64,000 bases of DNA from Vreelandella neptunia (lineage in GTDB: Bacteria; Pseudomonadota; Gammaproteobacteria; Pseudomonadales; Halomonadaceae): contig NZ_JAKVTW010000009.1 in the NCBI RefSeq assembly GCF_022489065.1, positions 1 through 64,000 on the forward strand, written 5' to 3'. Below are positions 8,993-17,949 of the stretch, piece by piece; the stretch's first letter is position 1; every line of letters starts with the position of its first letter. Both the position numbers and the translations under genes were made by a program. The notes under the pieces are model-generated. The model saw nothing but the letters and a program-made list of their open reading frames with translations. It did no database searches and was not told the DNA's origin.

Positions 8993-10020
8993 TGAGCGCT
9001 AATGACATGACCAGCCAGTTCGCCTTAGACATGAGCGGCTTTCAGCGGCTTCAGCACACTGCTCGGGTCGACCCGGAAGCGGGCGTACAAGGTGCTGCCC
9101 AGCAGTTTGAAGCGCTCTTTATTCAGATGATGATGAAGAGTATGCGTGATGCGACGCCTAGCTCAGAGCTAATGAACAGTAGCGCGACGGATACCTATCA
9201 ATCGATGCTGGATCAACAGTGGTCGCAAGTGATGGCCTCGCGTGGAATGGGGCTTGCTGATGTCCTCGTCGAGCAACTTGAGCGCCAAGGTGCCATCTCA
9301 AAAACGCAACCAGATGCAGATCAAGAGCTGCAAGCATTGATAGCTGGCATTCCGCGTGGCACGCCACGGGTGCTCGATGAATCCTATGCGGCTAATTCAA
9401 ATGCCATAGGAACAGAAAGACAGCAAGGCAGTGGTCGCTTCTTGTCCGAGCTAGAAGCCATTCGCCAAGGTGTGGAAGCTAGCATAAAAGTAGATGAACC
9501 AATACTGCCACAGCAAGGGCCAAACGCGTCGGGTCAGGTAGGCCAATTCATCCAAACACTTGCTGCACCGGCCCAGGCTGCCAGTAATAATACTGGTGTT
9601 CCTGCCGAGTTGATTTTAGCCCAAGCGGCGCTTGAAACAGGCTGGGGGCGGCACGAAATCGCCACTCCAAATGGTAATAATAGCCATAATTTATTTGGTA
9701 TCAAAGCGGGTCGCCATTGGCAGGGCGAAACAACCGATATAGTGACTCATGAATATATCAATGGTCGACGTACACAGGTTGTCGATACTTTCCGAGTCTA
9801 TGAGTCCTATGAGCATGCCTTTACCGACTACGCTGGCTTAATTGGTAATAATCCTCGCTATGCCGGTGTTGTCCAGGCGCCGAATGCCGAGCAAGCGGCA
9901 CGCGAGCTGCAGCGGGGTGGATACGCCACGGATCCGCGCTATGCGGACAAGCTAGTGGCCGTAATGAAGACAATGGGTCCGATTAGTGCCGGGAGTAACT
10001 TCCTGGCAGATTCTCGCTAG
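8992..10020 (+). CDS. flgJ: bifunctional FlgJ: rod cap and peptidoglycan hydrolase
   Basis: FlgJ of 342 residues with both classical halves. The N-terminal rod-cap region (to about residue 100) contains AQQFEALFIQMMMKSMRDA. The C-terminal glucosaminidase-like domain (about 180-335) contains ILAQAALETGWGRHEI, where Glu215 is the expected catalytic acid, and NLFGIKAG. It would open the peptidoglycan for the growing rod. It is coupled to flgI by a one-base overlap and is the last gene before the sigma-28 promoter of flgKL. Confidence 0.95.
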   Translation: MSANDMTSQFALDMSGFQRLQHTARVDPEAGVQGAAQQFEALFIQMMMKSMRDATPSSELMNSSATDTYQSMLDQQWSQVMASRGMGLADVLVEQLERQGAISKTQPDADQELQALIAGIPRGTPRVLDESYAANSNAIGTERQQGSGRFLSELEAIRQGVEASIKVDEPILPQQGPNASGQVGQFIQTLAAPAQAASNNTGVPAELILAQAALETGWGRHEIATPNGNNSHNLFGIKAGRHWQGETTDIVTHEYINGRRTQVVDTFRVYESYEHAFTDYAGLIGNNPRYAGVVQAPNAEQAARELQRGGYATDPRYADKLVAVMKTMGPISAGSNFLADSR

Positions 10021-10028
10021 CCCTTTCC

Positions 10029-10055
10029 TCAAGTTTTTCTGCGCAGTGCCGATAA
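10029..10055 (+). promoter_or_regulatory. sigma-28 (FliA) promoter for flgKL
   Basis: The -35 box TCAAGTTT (10029-10036), an 11-base spacer and the perfect -10 box GCCGATAA (10048-10055) lie about 40 bases before flgK. The match to TAAAGTTT-N11-GCCGATAA misses one base. It makes flgKL a late operon separable from flgB-J. Confidence 0.93.
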
Positions 10056-10093
10056 TTATAGAAGATATAGGTATCGGCCTAAGGAATTGAACC

Positions 10094-12025
10094 ATGAGCA
10101 TGTTTTCGATCGGGTTAAGCGGCCTTAATGCTGCGCAGAATGCCCTGAATACAAGCAGTAATAATATCAGTAATGTGTACACGCCCGGCTATAATCGTGA
10201 GCTTGCGCAGCTTGGCGAAGGTAGCTCTGGTAGTGGCGGCGTTAAGGTCAACGATATTGAAAGGCAATTCAATACCTACGTTGCCAATCAATTAAATAGC
10301 GCAAAGACGCAGTCGAGTGCATTAAATATTTACTATAATCAAGTAACGCAAATTGATAATCTGTTGGCAGACCGCGCAGCAGGCTTAGCGCCTCTCATGC
10401 AGGGTTTTTTCTCATCCTTAGAAGACTTGGCCAGTTCGCCATCTGATCCGGCGGCTCGTCAGGGCGTGCTGGGTACAGCTAATACGCTGAGCTCTCAGTT
10501 CCGCTCCTTCGATGGCTATCTGCAAGATATGCAGAGCAACATAAACAGCCAGATTAAAGATGAAATTACCCAAATCAATAATACTGCTCAGCAAATTGCA
10601 GGATTAAACAAAGAGATTTCTTTAGCGCGTGCGCGTACTGGCGAGGCCCCCAATAGCCTGCTAAACCAGCGTGATCATATGGTTTCCGAACTCAACGAGC
10701 GCATGGATCTTCGCCTGAATGTGCAGGATGGCAAAACTTATAACATCAGTTTGCCCAATGGTCAGCCGCTAGTCACAGGTACTAACTCATTTCAGTTGGA
10801 AGCGATGCAGGCCGATTATGACCCCCAGCGCACAGTGGTCGGATATCGCGATGGTGGTGGCAATTTAGTCCAATTAGACGAATCGACACTGACAGGTGGC
10901 TCATTAGGCGGACTGATGTCTTTTCGTTCAGAAACCTTAGATAAAACCCAGAACCAAATTGGTCAACTGGCGGTTTCTCTGTCCATGGCTTTTAACGAGC
11001 AGCACAAATTAGGCGTGGATTTGGACGGCGCACAGGGCGAAGACTTCTTTAATGTACGTACCCCACAAAGCTACGCCAATAGTAATAATACTGGTGATGC
11101 AGAGCTCTCGGTAGCTTTTGACGCTAACAGCATTGATCAGCTTAAAGCGACCGACTACACGGTACGCTTTGAGGCGGATGAGCCACAGATCTTTCGTAAA
11201 GATAGCGGTCAACAACTAGGAGCCGAGGATTTTACCTGGGATGGCGCAGAGAGCACGCTGTCATTTGGTGGTGTAATACTGAGCTTCAATGAACAACCGG
11301 ATAATGGCGACAGTTTTGAAATCCAACCGGTGCGGCGTGCCGCTAATGGCATGGAAACCAACATTGCTGATGTAGATAAAATAGCCGCTGGTGACGCAGG
11401 ATTTGACGGTGAAGAGGGTAGCCCGCTTAATTCATTTAAGAGTACGGGGAATTTAGATGTCAGCAACTTAAGTACTTCTCCAGTGGCTTTTTCTGAGAAT
11501 AAGAAATATCAACTGGCGGTGGATTCAGAAGGTACGTTAACACTCACGCCTGCAGCAACGATCAGCGTTAACGGCGACCCCTTCGATCCGGCTGAAGATA
11601 AGTTGGCCGCTGGGGAGACGGTTGTTATTGATGGTATCAGTTTTACTCTTGATGAACTCCCAGACGAGGAGGCGACCCTAACTGTCACCCAAAATATCAT
11701 AGCTGCCTCTGGCGATAACCGAAACGCCCTGGCGTTGCAAAACCTGCAAACTCAATCGATTGTTGGCGGTAGTGCTTCGGTAACTGGTGCCTACGCGTCG
11801 ATAGTTAGTGATGTAGGTAACCGTACTAATATCACACAAGTTAACTTAGACGCTCGCCAAGGTCTCACGGATCAATTACGTGCGGTGCAGCAGTCAGAGT
11901 CAGGGGTTAATCTTGACGAAGAAGCCGCAAACTTGATTCGTTACCAACAATACTATCAGGCCAATGCGCGTGTGATTGACACCGCAGGAACGCTGATGGA
12001 CACCATCTTGAACCTGCGCGGTTAA
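10094..12025 (+). CDS. flgK: hook-filament junction protein FlgK (HAP1)
   Basis: First hook-associated protein, 643 residues. The N-terminal SMFSIGLSGLNAAQNALN and NNISNVYTPGYNRE motifs match FlgK. The C-terminal LDEEAANLIRYQQYYQANARV helix is the invariant D0 partner. The middle, from about residue 330 to 560, is a variable, acidic domain. AAGGAA precedes the ATG. flgL follows after 16 bases, and FlgN is the cognate chaperone. Confidence 0.96.
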   Translation: MSMFSIGLSGLNAAQNALNTSSNNISNVYTPGYNRELAQLGEGSSGSGGVKVNDIERQFNTYVANQLNSAKTQSSALNIYYNQVTQIDNLLADRAAGLAPLMQGFFSSLEDLASSPSDPAARQGVLGTANTLSSQFRSFDGYLQDMQSNINSQIKDEITQINNTAQQIAGLNKEISLARARTGEAPNSLLNQRDHMVSELNERMDLRLNVQDGKTYNISLPNGQPLVTGTNSFQLEAMQADYDPQRTVVGYRDGGGNLVQLDESTLTGGSLGGLMSFRSETLDKTQNQIGQLAVSLSMAFNEQHKLGVDLDGAQGEDFFNVRTPQSYANSNNTGDAELSVAFDANSIDQLKATDYTVRFEADEPQIFRKDSGQQLGAEDFTWDGAESTLSFGGVILSFNEQPDNGDSFEIQPVRRAANGMETNIADVDKIAAGDAGFDGEEGSPLNSFKSTGNLDVSNLSTSPVAFSENKKYQLAVDSEGTLTLTPAATISVNGDPFDPAEDKLAAGETVVIDGISFTLDELPDEEATLTVTQNIIAASGDNRNALALQNLQTQSIVGGSASVTGAYASIVSDVGNRTNITQVNLDARQGLTDQLRAVQQSESGVNLDEEAANLIRYQQYYQANARVIDTAGTLMDTILNLRG

Positions 12026-12041
12026 TTCGGGAGCTTAAGTG

Positions 12042-13286
12042 ATGCGTATTAGTACCGTTACCATGTTCGAGCAAAGCACGGCGTCTATGAATCGCCAGCA
12101 GAGTGACCTGATGAAGGTCAGTCAGCAGATAGCTAGCGGTCGACGCGTAGTGAATCCATCTGACGATCCGCAAGCAGCATCGCGGGCAGTTGGCGTTGAT
12201 CAGGCCAAAGCGGTTACCGAGCAATATTCTGACGCACGGATTTCGGCGCGTAATTCGCTATCGCAGAGCGAGAGCATTTTAAACAGCGTTAGTGATGCAG
12301 TAACCAGTGCCAAAACTTTGTTGATCCAAGCATCAAGTGACACCTTAAGTGACGTGGATCGTGAATCAATCGCCAGCGAGCTCAAAGGCGTTTATGAAAC
12401 GATGTTAGGCCAGGCTAATGCCACCGATGGCAATGGTCGGTATTTGTTTGGTGGTTATAAAGATAATGCGCCCCCGTTTGTTAAAGATGCCGAGGGCAAC
12501 GTGCAGTATCAGGGCGATAGTAATACTCGCGAGCAACGCGTGGATGCCTCGCGGCTGCTGCCGGTTAACGATAATGGCGAGACTATCTTTAAGAGTGTTC
12601 CTAGTGGTGCTGGGTACGTAGCGGAAGCCAAGCGTGAAGATGGTTCTCTTAACGAGGGTAATGTGACGTTCGGAGGCCCGCAAATACGCGATGTAGGCGA
12701 CGCAAACTATGGAGAAGACTTTCGTGTCACCTTTACAAGCGATAACGAATTCAATATTGAAACATTCGATGGTACGGACTGGAATGCTGTTCAAACAGAT
12801 GTTTACACTGGCGATCAGGACGGCTCAGCTCAGCAGGTGAGCTACGCTGGCGTAACGCTTACTCTTCAAGGAGCGCCTGTCGCTGGCGATTCAATTCTTG
12901 CGTCGCAAGCGGGTAGTGATCAGCGTGAGCCTGATCTTTTCCGTACTATGGAAGAGGCTATCCGCGTATTGGAAAACCCTGCTGACACTGCCACCAAGAA
13001 AGCGGATCTGCGTAATACCCTAAACACGGCCATGCGCGATCTGGACAACAGCCTAGACAACGTACTGACCGTACGCGCCTCAGCAGGCGCTCGTTTGAAT
13101 GAGCTTGATGTGATTGATGCGGTCGGTAGCAATCGTATGCTGAACTATGAACAGACGCTGTCTGATTTAGTCGACCTTGATTACGCCGAAGCTATCTCTG
13201 AGTACAGCTTGCGCCAAGTAGGCATGCAGGCGGCGCAAAAAGCGTTTGTCGATATTAAAGGTTTATCGCTGTTTAACTATATGTAA
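12042..13286 (+). CDS. flgL: hook-filament junction protein FlgL (HAP3)
   Basis: Second junction protein, 414 residues, longer than the enteric form of about 317 because of a central insert (about residues 150-290). The N-terminus (MRISTVTMFEQSTASMNRQQ, then QQIASGRRVVNPSDDP) and the C-terminus (LVDLDYAEAISEYSLRQVGMQ) are standard. A GTG directly before the ATG could also act as start. A long hairpin terminator follows the gene. Confidence 0.95.
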   Translation: MRISTVTMFEQSTASMNRQQSDLMKVSQQIASGRRVVNPSDDPQAASRAVGVDQAKAVTEQYSDARISARNSLSQSESILNSVSDAVTSAKTLLIQASSDTLSDVDRESIASELKGVYETMLGQANATDGNGRYLFGGYKDNAPPFVKDAEGNVQYQGDSNTREQRVDASRLLPVNDNGETIFKSVPSGAGYVAEAKREDGSLNEGNVTFGGPQIRDVGDANYGEDFRVTFTSDNEFNIETFDGTDWNAVQTDVYTGDQDGSAQQVSYAGVTLTLQGAPVAGDSILASQAGSDQREPDLFRTMEEAIRVLENPADTATKKADLRNTLNTAMRDLDNSLDNVLTVRASAGARLNELDVIDAVGSNRMLNYEQTLSDLVDLDYAEAISEYSLRQVGMQAAQKAFVDIKGLSLFNYM

Positions 13287-13315
13287 AAAACATTTAGTTC
13301 TTACACGATTTACGG

Positions 13316-13349
13316 AAATCCCCATGCTTCTTATAAAGCATGGGGATTT
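13316..13349. terminator. bidirectional terminator between flgL and fliR
   Basis: A perfect 14-bp stem (13316-13329 with 13336-13349) closes a six-base loop. The arms run from A-rich to T-rich, so the hairpin ends in a T tract on either strand. It sits between the convergent ends of flgKL and the fliF-R operon and just touches the fliR stop codon. Confidence 0.85.
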
Positions 13350-14140
13350 TAGGTTAAGGGGGCCATTGTTTCGATGAGAGTTTGGAGAAAATCCAATCCT
13401 TGAGTAAATAACCGCTGCAGAAATCGGCTGATGTCGGTCATTAGTACCATCATTAATATCAGCCCCACAATAAGAGAGGTAGGAAAGCCGATATTAAAAA
13501 CCGTGAGCTGAGGAGCGGAGCGGTTCAGTATGCCCAGTGCCAGGTTAATCGTCAGCAGTGAGCCTACTAGAGGGAGTGCCAATAACATGCCGGAAGCAAA
13601 AATCGTCCCCCCATAGCGAGCTAGTAAAATAAACGCATCTGGGTTAAGTGTACCAATGCCGATGGGCAGCGTTTGGAAGCTCATAATCAACGTTTCAAGC
13701 ACCATTAAATGGCCGTTCATCGCTAAAAACATGAGCAGTGTAATCATGTACAGAATACGCGATAGCACCATAATATTGGTGCCGCTCGAGGTATCAAAAA
13801 AGCTCGCAAATGCCAGGCCCATTTGCAGGCCGATAAAATCCCCCGCCGCTTGAACAACCGCAAACATAATGTGCATAACGAGACCCATTGCCAAGCCTAT
13901 CAGGATCTGTTCGATTATAATCCCGACGCCCGCCCAGGACATGACGGCGATCTCTGGCATGGCCGGAAGAATGGGCGCAATCACAATGGCAACGAGGGCA
14001 GCAAGGCCCACTTTGGCTTGATTAGGAACACTGGAGTGTCCCCATAGGGGCGAAGCTGCCATAAAGGCAGTAATGCGAGCAAACGGCCACAAAAAAGCCA
14101 CCAACCACCCTTGCAGCTGCGCGAAAGTGACTTCGACCAT
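13349..14140 (-). CDS. fliR: flagellar export gate protein FliR
   Basis: Membrane component of the type III export gate, which forms with FliP and FliQ the helical core of the export channel. It has 263 residues with about six hydrophobic segments; QMGLAFASFFDTSSGTN is a family signature. It is the last gene of the minus-strand fliF-R run, four bases after fliQ, and ends at the shared terminator. Confidence 0.95.
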   Translation of the reverse strand: MVEVTFAQLQGWLVAFLWPFARITAFMAASPLWGHSSVPNQAKVGLAALVAIVIAPILPAMPEIAVMSWAGVGIIIEQILIGLAMGLVMHIMFAVVQAAGDFIGLQMGLAFASFFDTSSGTNIMVLSRILYMITLLMFLAMNGHLMVLETLIMSFQTLPIGIGTLNPDAFILLARYGGTIFASGMLLALPLVGSLLTINLALGILNRSAPQLTVFNIGFPTSLIVGLILMMVLMTDISRFLQRLFTQGLDFLQTLIETMAPLT

Positions 14141-14144
14141 AACG

Positions 14145-14414
14145 CTACATCACCATGCTGGGGATGTTAGTAAATAGCCGGTGAGTAAAGTCGGTTATCA
14201 AACCAATCAGCCAAGGCCCAGCTAACACCAGAACGGCAAACACGGCCAGAATTTTAGGAATAAAGGTTAGCGTCATTTCATTTATCTGGGTCGCGGCTTG
14301 AAACAGGCTGATGATAAGTCCGGTAAACAGGGCCGCCAGCAGCATAGGGCCAGCAAGCAAAAGTGTTACACGCATGCCTTGGTAAGCAATGCTCATCACC
14401 ATTTCGGGGGTCAT
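14145..14414 (-). CDS. fliQ: flagellar export gate protein FliQ
   Basis: Small export gate subunit of 89 residues with two transmembrane helices. It begins MTPEMVMSIAYQGMRVTLLL and contains the conserved ATQINEMTLTFIPKI loop. The start at 14414 gives the exact family length; the in-frame extension to 14498 overlaps fliP and adds 28 residues without family support. Confidence 0.95.
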   Translation of the reverse strand: MTPEMVMSIAYQGMRVTLLLAGPMLLAALFTGLIISLFQAATQINEMTLTFIPKILAVFAVLVLAGPWLIGLITDFTHRLFTNIPSMVM

Positions 14415-14449
14415 AGCGAAATCCTCTGTGCCGTATAAAACGACGCGGC

Positions 14450-15274
14450 CTATATCATGTAAAAGCTTTCTGCCATTGAGCCAATAATAAGCTGCCAACC
14501 ATCCACCAAAATGAACAGCATTAGCTTAAACGGCAAGGAGATAGTGATAGGGGGAACCATCATCATCCCCAGCGCCATAAGGGTACTCGCGACGACGAGA
14601 TCGATGATCAAGAACGGAATAAAAATAGTAAAACCAATTTGAAAAGCGGTTTTCAGTTCGCTAGTAACAAAGGCAGGCAGCAAAACACGCATAGGCAACT
14701 CTTCTGGTCCTTGCATAGGGCCAACATCCGCCAAGCGAACGAACAGAGCCAAGTCCGGCTCCCGGGTTTGGGCAAGCATAAATTCTCGAAATGGATCTTG
14801 GGCAAGTAGCAAAAACTCTTCAAAATTAATCGTTTCGTTAGTTAGTGGTACCCAGGCATTGTCATATACTTGTGCTAGTACTGGCGACATAATAAAAAAA
14901 GTTAAAAATAGCGCGATTCCTAACAGTACTTGATTAGGCGGCGTAGCCTGTGTGCCCATTGCCGTACGCAGAAGGCTCAATACGATGATGATGCGGGTAA
15001 AGCTCGTCATCATCAGTAGCATGGAAGGTAAAAATGCTAACGAGCTTAGAAACAGCAGCGTTTGCAAAGAGAGCGACCACTGCTGCCCACCGTCGTCTAA
15101 TGGCTGTGAAACAAACCCGGGTATTTGTTGAGCATGCGCTGGGAAAGCTATGAAGCAAACCACAATCGCGCAAATCAGCCATAGCCATCGCTGGCCATCG
15201 CGCTTAAACATAGAGTGCTTAGAAATAGGCTGCTGAATAGAACAGGGCCAAGAAAGGTGCATCCATTGCCTCAT
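14450..15274 (-). CDS. fliP: flagellar export gate protein FliP
   Basis: Core export gate protein with a cleavable signal ([17 protein letters not shown]). Family signatures [20 protein letters not shown] and [17 protein letters not shown] are present. As annotated it has 274 residues and its ATG overlaps the fliO stop as ATGA, suggesting coupling. An internal ATG at 15211 would give 253 residues, the common FliP length, with a compact signal peptide; neither start has a clear ribosome site, so the N-terminus is uncertain. Confidence 0.93.
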   Translation of the reverse strand: MRQWMHLSWPCSIQQPISKHSMFKRDGQRWLWLICAIVVCFIAFPAHAQQIPGFVSQPLDDGGQQWSLSLQTLLFLSSLAFLPSMLLMMTSFTRIIIVLSLLRTAMGTQATPPNQVLLGIALFLTFFIMSPVLAQVYDNAWVPLTNETINFEEFLLLAQDPFREFMLAQTREPDLALFVRLADVGPMQGPEELPMRVLLPAFVTSELKTAFQIGFTIFIPFLIIDLVVASTLMALGMMMVPPITISLPFKLMLFILVDGWQLIIGSMAESFYMI

Positions 15275-15714
15275 GGCGTCTGATGTGGATCGGAGGGAGG
15301 GGATGGCTCTTTACGCTTGCTAGCGGCTATCGCTTTGGATAGACGTCGTGCAAAGCGGGAAGATGAGGGAGAGGAAGCTATGGATTGGCGCTCTTCTGGC
15401 GCTGGACGTTCGTGTAGCTTAGTAATCCGCCCCCCTCCAACACCCACGACTAACCAAGTATCCTCCACTTCAACAATCACAATACGCTCACGATTGCCCA
15501 CCGCCGTACTACCTACGATACGCAAATGGGCGCCATGGCGAGTGCTATGATTGCTCCACCGCTTTAAAAGCGCTGTACAGAGTAAGATAATTGCAATAAC
15601 AAGTGCCAAGGCGGCCGCCGTCTTGCCAAGTACAGCCATCCCTATCAATGCTTCGCCACCATTACCTAGCGCATCTAAAGAGCCGTTCTGAGACGCCGTG
15701 GTTGTAACACTCAT
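15271..15714 (-). CDS. fliO: flagellar export assembly protein FliO
   Basis: Membrane protein that helps assemble the FliP ring. It has 147 residues: one transmembrane segment at about 30-50 ([14 protein letters not shown]), then a cytoplasmic domain containing [20 protein letters not shown], the FliO signature, and a basic, Ser/Pro-rich tail. It overlaps fliN upstream and fliP downstream by four bases each. Confidence 0.9.
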   Translation of the reverse strand: MSVTTTASQNGSLDALGNGGEALIGMAVLGKTAAALALVIAIILLCTALLKRWSNHSTRHGAHLRIVGSTAVGNRERIVIVEVEDTWLVVGVGGGRITKLHERPAPEERQSIASSPSSSRFARRLSKAIAASKRKEPSPPSDPHQTP

Positions 15715-16238
15715 CGGTTCAATTTGTGGATACGTTCGGAAGGTGTGACAATTTCCGTAATGCGAATCCCATATTTATCTTCAATAACAACGACTTCCCC
15801 TTGGGCGATTAAGTAGCCATTAATTAAGATATCCATCGGCTCACCGGCGAGGCCTTCAAGCTCAATGACTGAGCCTTGCGCTAACTCAAGCAATTGTTTA
15901 ATGGTTAGCTTGGTGCGACCTAATTCCACGGTGAGTTTCACCGGGATATCCATGATCATCTCAAGCTCACGCGCCTGCGAGGAACCGCTATCAGGGCTTA
16001 ACGGGCGGAAAACATCATCACTCGCTACTTTGGCATCGGGCGCTTTAGATTCTGGCTCGGAAGCTGCCGCAGCCTCTTCGCTCTCTTCAGCCGCTTCCTG
16101 CTCTGCCATGGCGGCCGCCCACGGATCTTCCTCTTCGCTGGCAGCATCGGCACTGGAGGTGGTGTCTTCTTGCTCGGACATGGCATCCGCCCAATCGTCT
16201 TCAGAGACGTTCTGATTAGGCTTATTGGGATCAGTCAT
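15711..16238 (-). CDS. fliN: flagellar motor switch protein FliN
   Basis: C-ring switch component. The C-terminal SpoA-type domain (about 95-175) has IPVKLTVELGRTKLTIKQLL and GEVVVIEDKYGIRITEI, both strongly conserved. The N-terminal part of about 90 residues is unusually long, very acidic, and rich in Glu/Ala with an internal near-repeat (DDWADAMSEQE, then EDPWAAAMAEQE). Total length 175 against about 137 in enterics. Four-base overlaps join it to fliM and fliO. Confidence 0.94.
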   Translation of the reverse strand: MTDPNKPNQNVSEDDWADAMSEQEDTTSSADAASEEEDPWAAAMAEQEAAEESEEAAAASEPESKAPDAKVASDDVFRPLSPDSGSSQARELEMIMDIPVKLTVELGRTKLTIKQLLELAQGSVIELEGLAGEPMDILINGYLIAQGEVVVIEDKYGIRITEIVTPSERIHKLNR

Positions 16239-17290
16239 GCTTTGGATTCCTTGGCTTTCTGTCGCGTAGGCACTTTAACGAATTCTTTAGAAGATGCATT
16301 GTTCATAGCAGCATGGTCGATCAGATGTAATACCCTCAGCGCATGCTGCTTACGTTGACTGCCGTACTCACACTGCATAACGGGCACACCATCAACACTG
16401 GCAGTGATAGAGCTCGGGATGTCTAGTGGAAGTACGTCGCCTTTCTTCAACCCCATGACATGGGCGATGCGGCTAGGTATCTGAGCAAATTCTGCGATTA
16501 ACTCTACTTCTGATTGGCGTAGCTCGCTAGCCATGCGGCGCGACCAGCTGCCATCTTGGTCGTGGTTGCTGTCATTGATCGGGTTGGCGAGTAGGTCACG
16601 CAACGGCTCGATCATGGCGTAAGGCATACATATCTGGAAATTGCTTGATAGGTTGCCAACTTCAATATTGAACTTAGTATTTACCACAATTTCATTGGGT
16701 GAATTGGTGATGTTGGCAAATTTGGACTGTACCTCTGAGCGCAAAAAGCTCACATCTAGTGGATAAACCACTTTCCACGCTTCTTGATAAGCATCGATAG
16801 CAAGATTCAGTAGGCGTTGGATAATACGCTGTTCAGTATTGGTAAATTCGCGACCATCTGATTTAGTGACAAAACGGCCATCACCACCAAAAAGGTTATC
16901 AACCACCATAAAAACGAGGTTAGGTGGGAAAACCACAAGCGCAGAACCCCGCAGTGGCTTCATTGACACAATATTTAAGTTGGTCGGTACGGGGACATTG
17001 CGAGAAAACTCGCTAAAGCTTTGATAGCGTACTGACTCTACTGTGATGTCGGCACTACGGCGTAACAGGTTAAACAGCCCGTTACGGAAGTAACGAGCGA
17101 AACGCTCATTAATGAAATCTAGCGCATGTAAGCGCTCACGAATCACGCGATGCTGGGTCGCCGGATCGTAAGCGCGGATGCGCGGTTCATCTTGTGGTTG
17201 GGAAGATGAAGACGATGGTTCATCGTCTCCGCTAACGCCCTTTAGCAGGGCATCAATTTCTTCCTGGGACAGTAGATCGTCCTGTGACAT
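16235..17290 (-). CDS. fliM: flagellar motor switch protein FliM
   Basis: Switch protein that binds phospho-CheY. It has 351 residues. The N-terminal CheY-binding peptide LSQEEIDALLKGV is intact. The middle CheC-like domain (about 50-240) and the C-terminal SpoA domain, with FAQIPSRIAHVMGLKKGDVL, follow. GGAG lies six bases before the ATG. It overlaps fliN by four bases. Confidence 0.96.
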   Translation of the reverse strand: MSQDDLLSQEEIDALLKGVSGDDEPSSSSSQPQDEPRIRAYDPATQHRVIRERLHALDFINERFARYFRNGLFNLLRRSADITVESVRYQSFSEFSRNVPVPTNLNIVSMKPLRGSALVVFPPNLVFMVVDNLFGGDGRFVTKSDGREFTNTEQRIIQRLLNLAIDAYQEAWKVVYPLDVSFLRSEVQSKFANITNSPNEIVVNTKFNIEVGNLSSNFQICMPYAMIEPLRDLLANPINDSNHDQDGSWSRRMASELRQSEVELIAEFAQIPSRIAHVMGLKKGDVLPLDIPSSITASVDGVPVMQCEYGSQRKQHALRVLHLIDHAAMNNASSKEFVKVPTRQKAKESKA

Positions 17291-17311
17291 GAACGGCTCC
17301 AGTTCCCGAGG

Positions 17312-17788
17312 TTATTGCACAATAAATTCAGTGAATAAAACTTCACGCAAATCAAGCGGCGGCTGATTTTCCGTTAACGGCACGTTTAGGCGATCAACAA
17401 TTGCCTGAGCAAGCTGCTGTTTACCTTCCGTTGAGGTCAGTTCATCTGCCTGCTTGCCGGATAGCAACATGAGCAAACGGCTACGCACTTGAGGCATATG
17501 CTCTTCAAGAATAGCTCTACTTTCATCGTTCCCGACGCGAAGGGTTACGCCTGTATAGAGCAAGCGTGAGCCATAGCTGTCATCGGCGAGATTGACGGTA
17601 AAGGGGTCAATACGCATAAAAATAGGCGGCTCACGCTCCATTGCTTGCTGTAACTCCGCGTTTTCTGTACTGCCATCACGCTGGTCGATAACCATATAAA
17701 TAGCTGCCGCTGCGCCTGCTGACGACAGCAGTACCAAGATAATCATTATCCAGAGCAGCTTTTTAGACCCACCGCTTTTTTCTGCCAT
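17312..17788 (-). CDS. fliL: flagellar basal body-associated protein FliL
   Basis: Single-pass inner membrane protein that surrounds the stators and supports torque. It has 158 residues: a short basic N-terminus, a transmembrane segment at about 11-32, and a periplasmic domain that ends in LREVLFTEFIVQ, the typical FliL C-terminus. AGGA precedes the ATG. A 161-base gap separates it from fliK upstream, so fliLMNOPQR could have its own promoter. Confidence 0.93.
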   Translation of the reverse strand: MAEKSGGSKKLLWIMIILVLLSSAGAAAAIYMVIDQRDGSTENAELQQAMEREPPIFMRIDPFTVNLADDSYGSRLLYTGVTLRVGNDESRAILEEHMPQVRSRLLMLLSGKQADELTSTEGKQQLAQAIVDRLNVPLTENQPPLDLREVLFTEFIVQ

Positions 17789-17949
17789 TTGCGATTCCTG
17801 TGAACTCCATGCGTATCACTAACAAAGCATTATGCCTAAAGCGCATGCTGGTGATGAAATGAACAGGCTCGTTTGGCAAGCCTATCTTTTGGTTTAGTTA
17901 TCTGGTGTGCTCGGAACCAGAATAATCATATAAATCTTGCTGGCGATGA

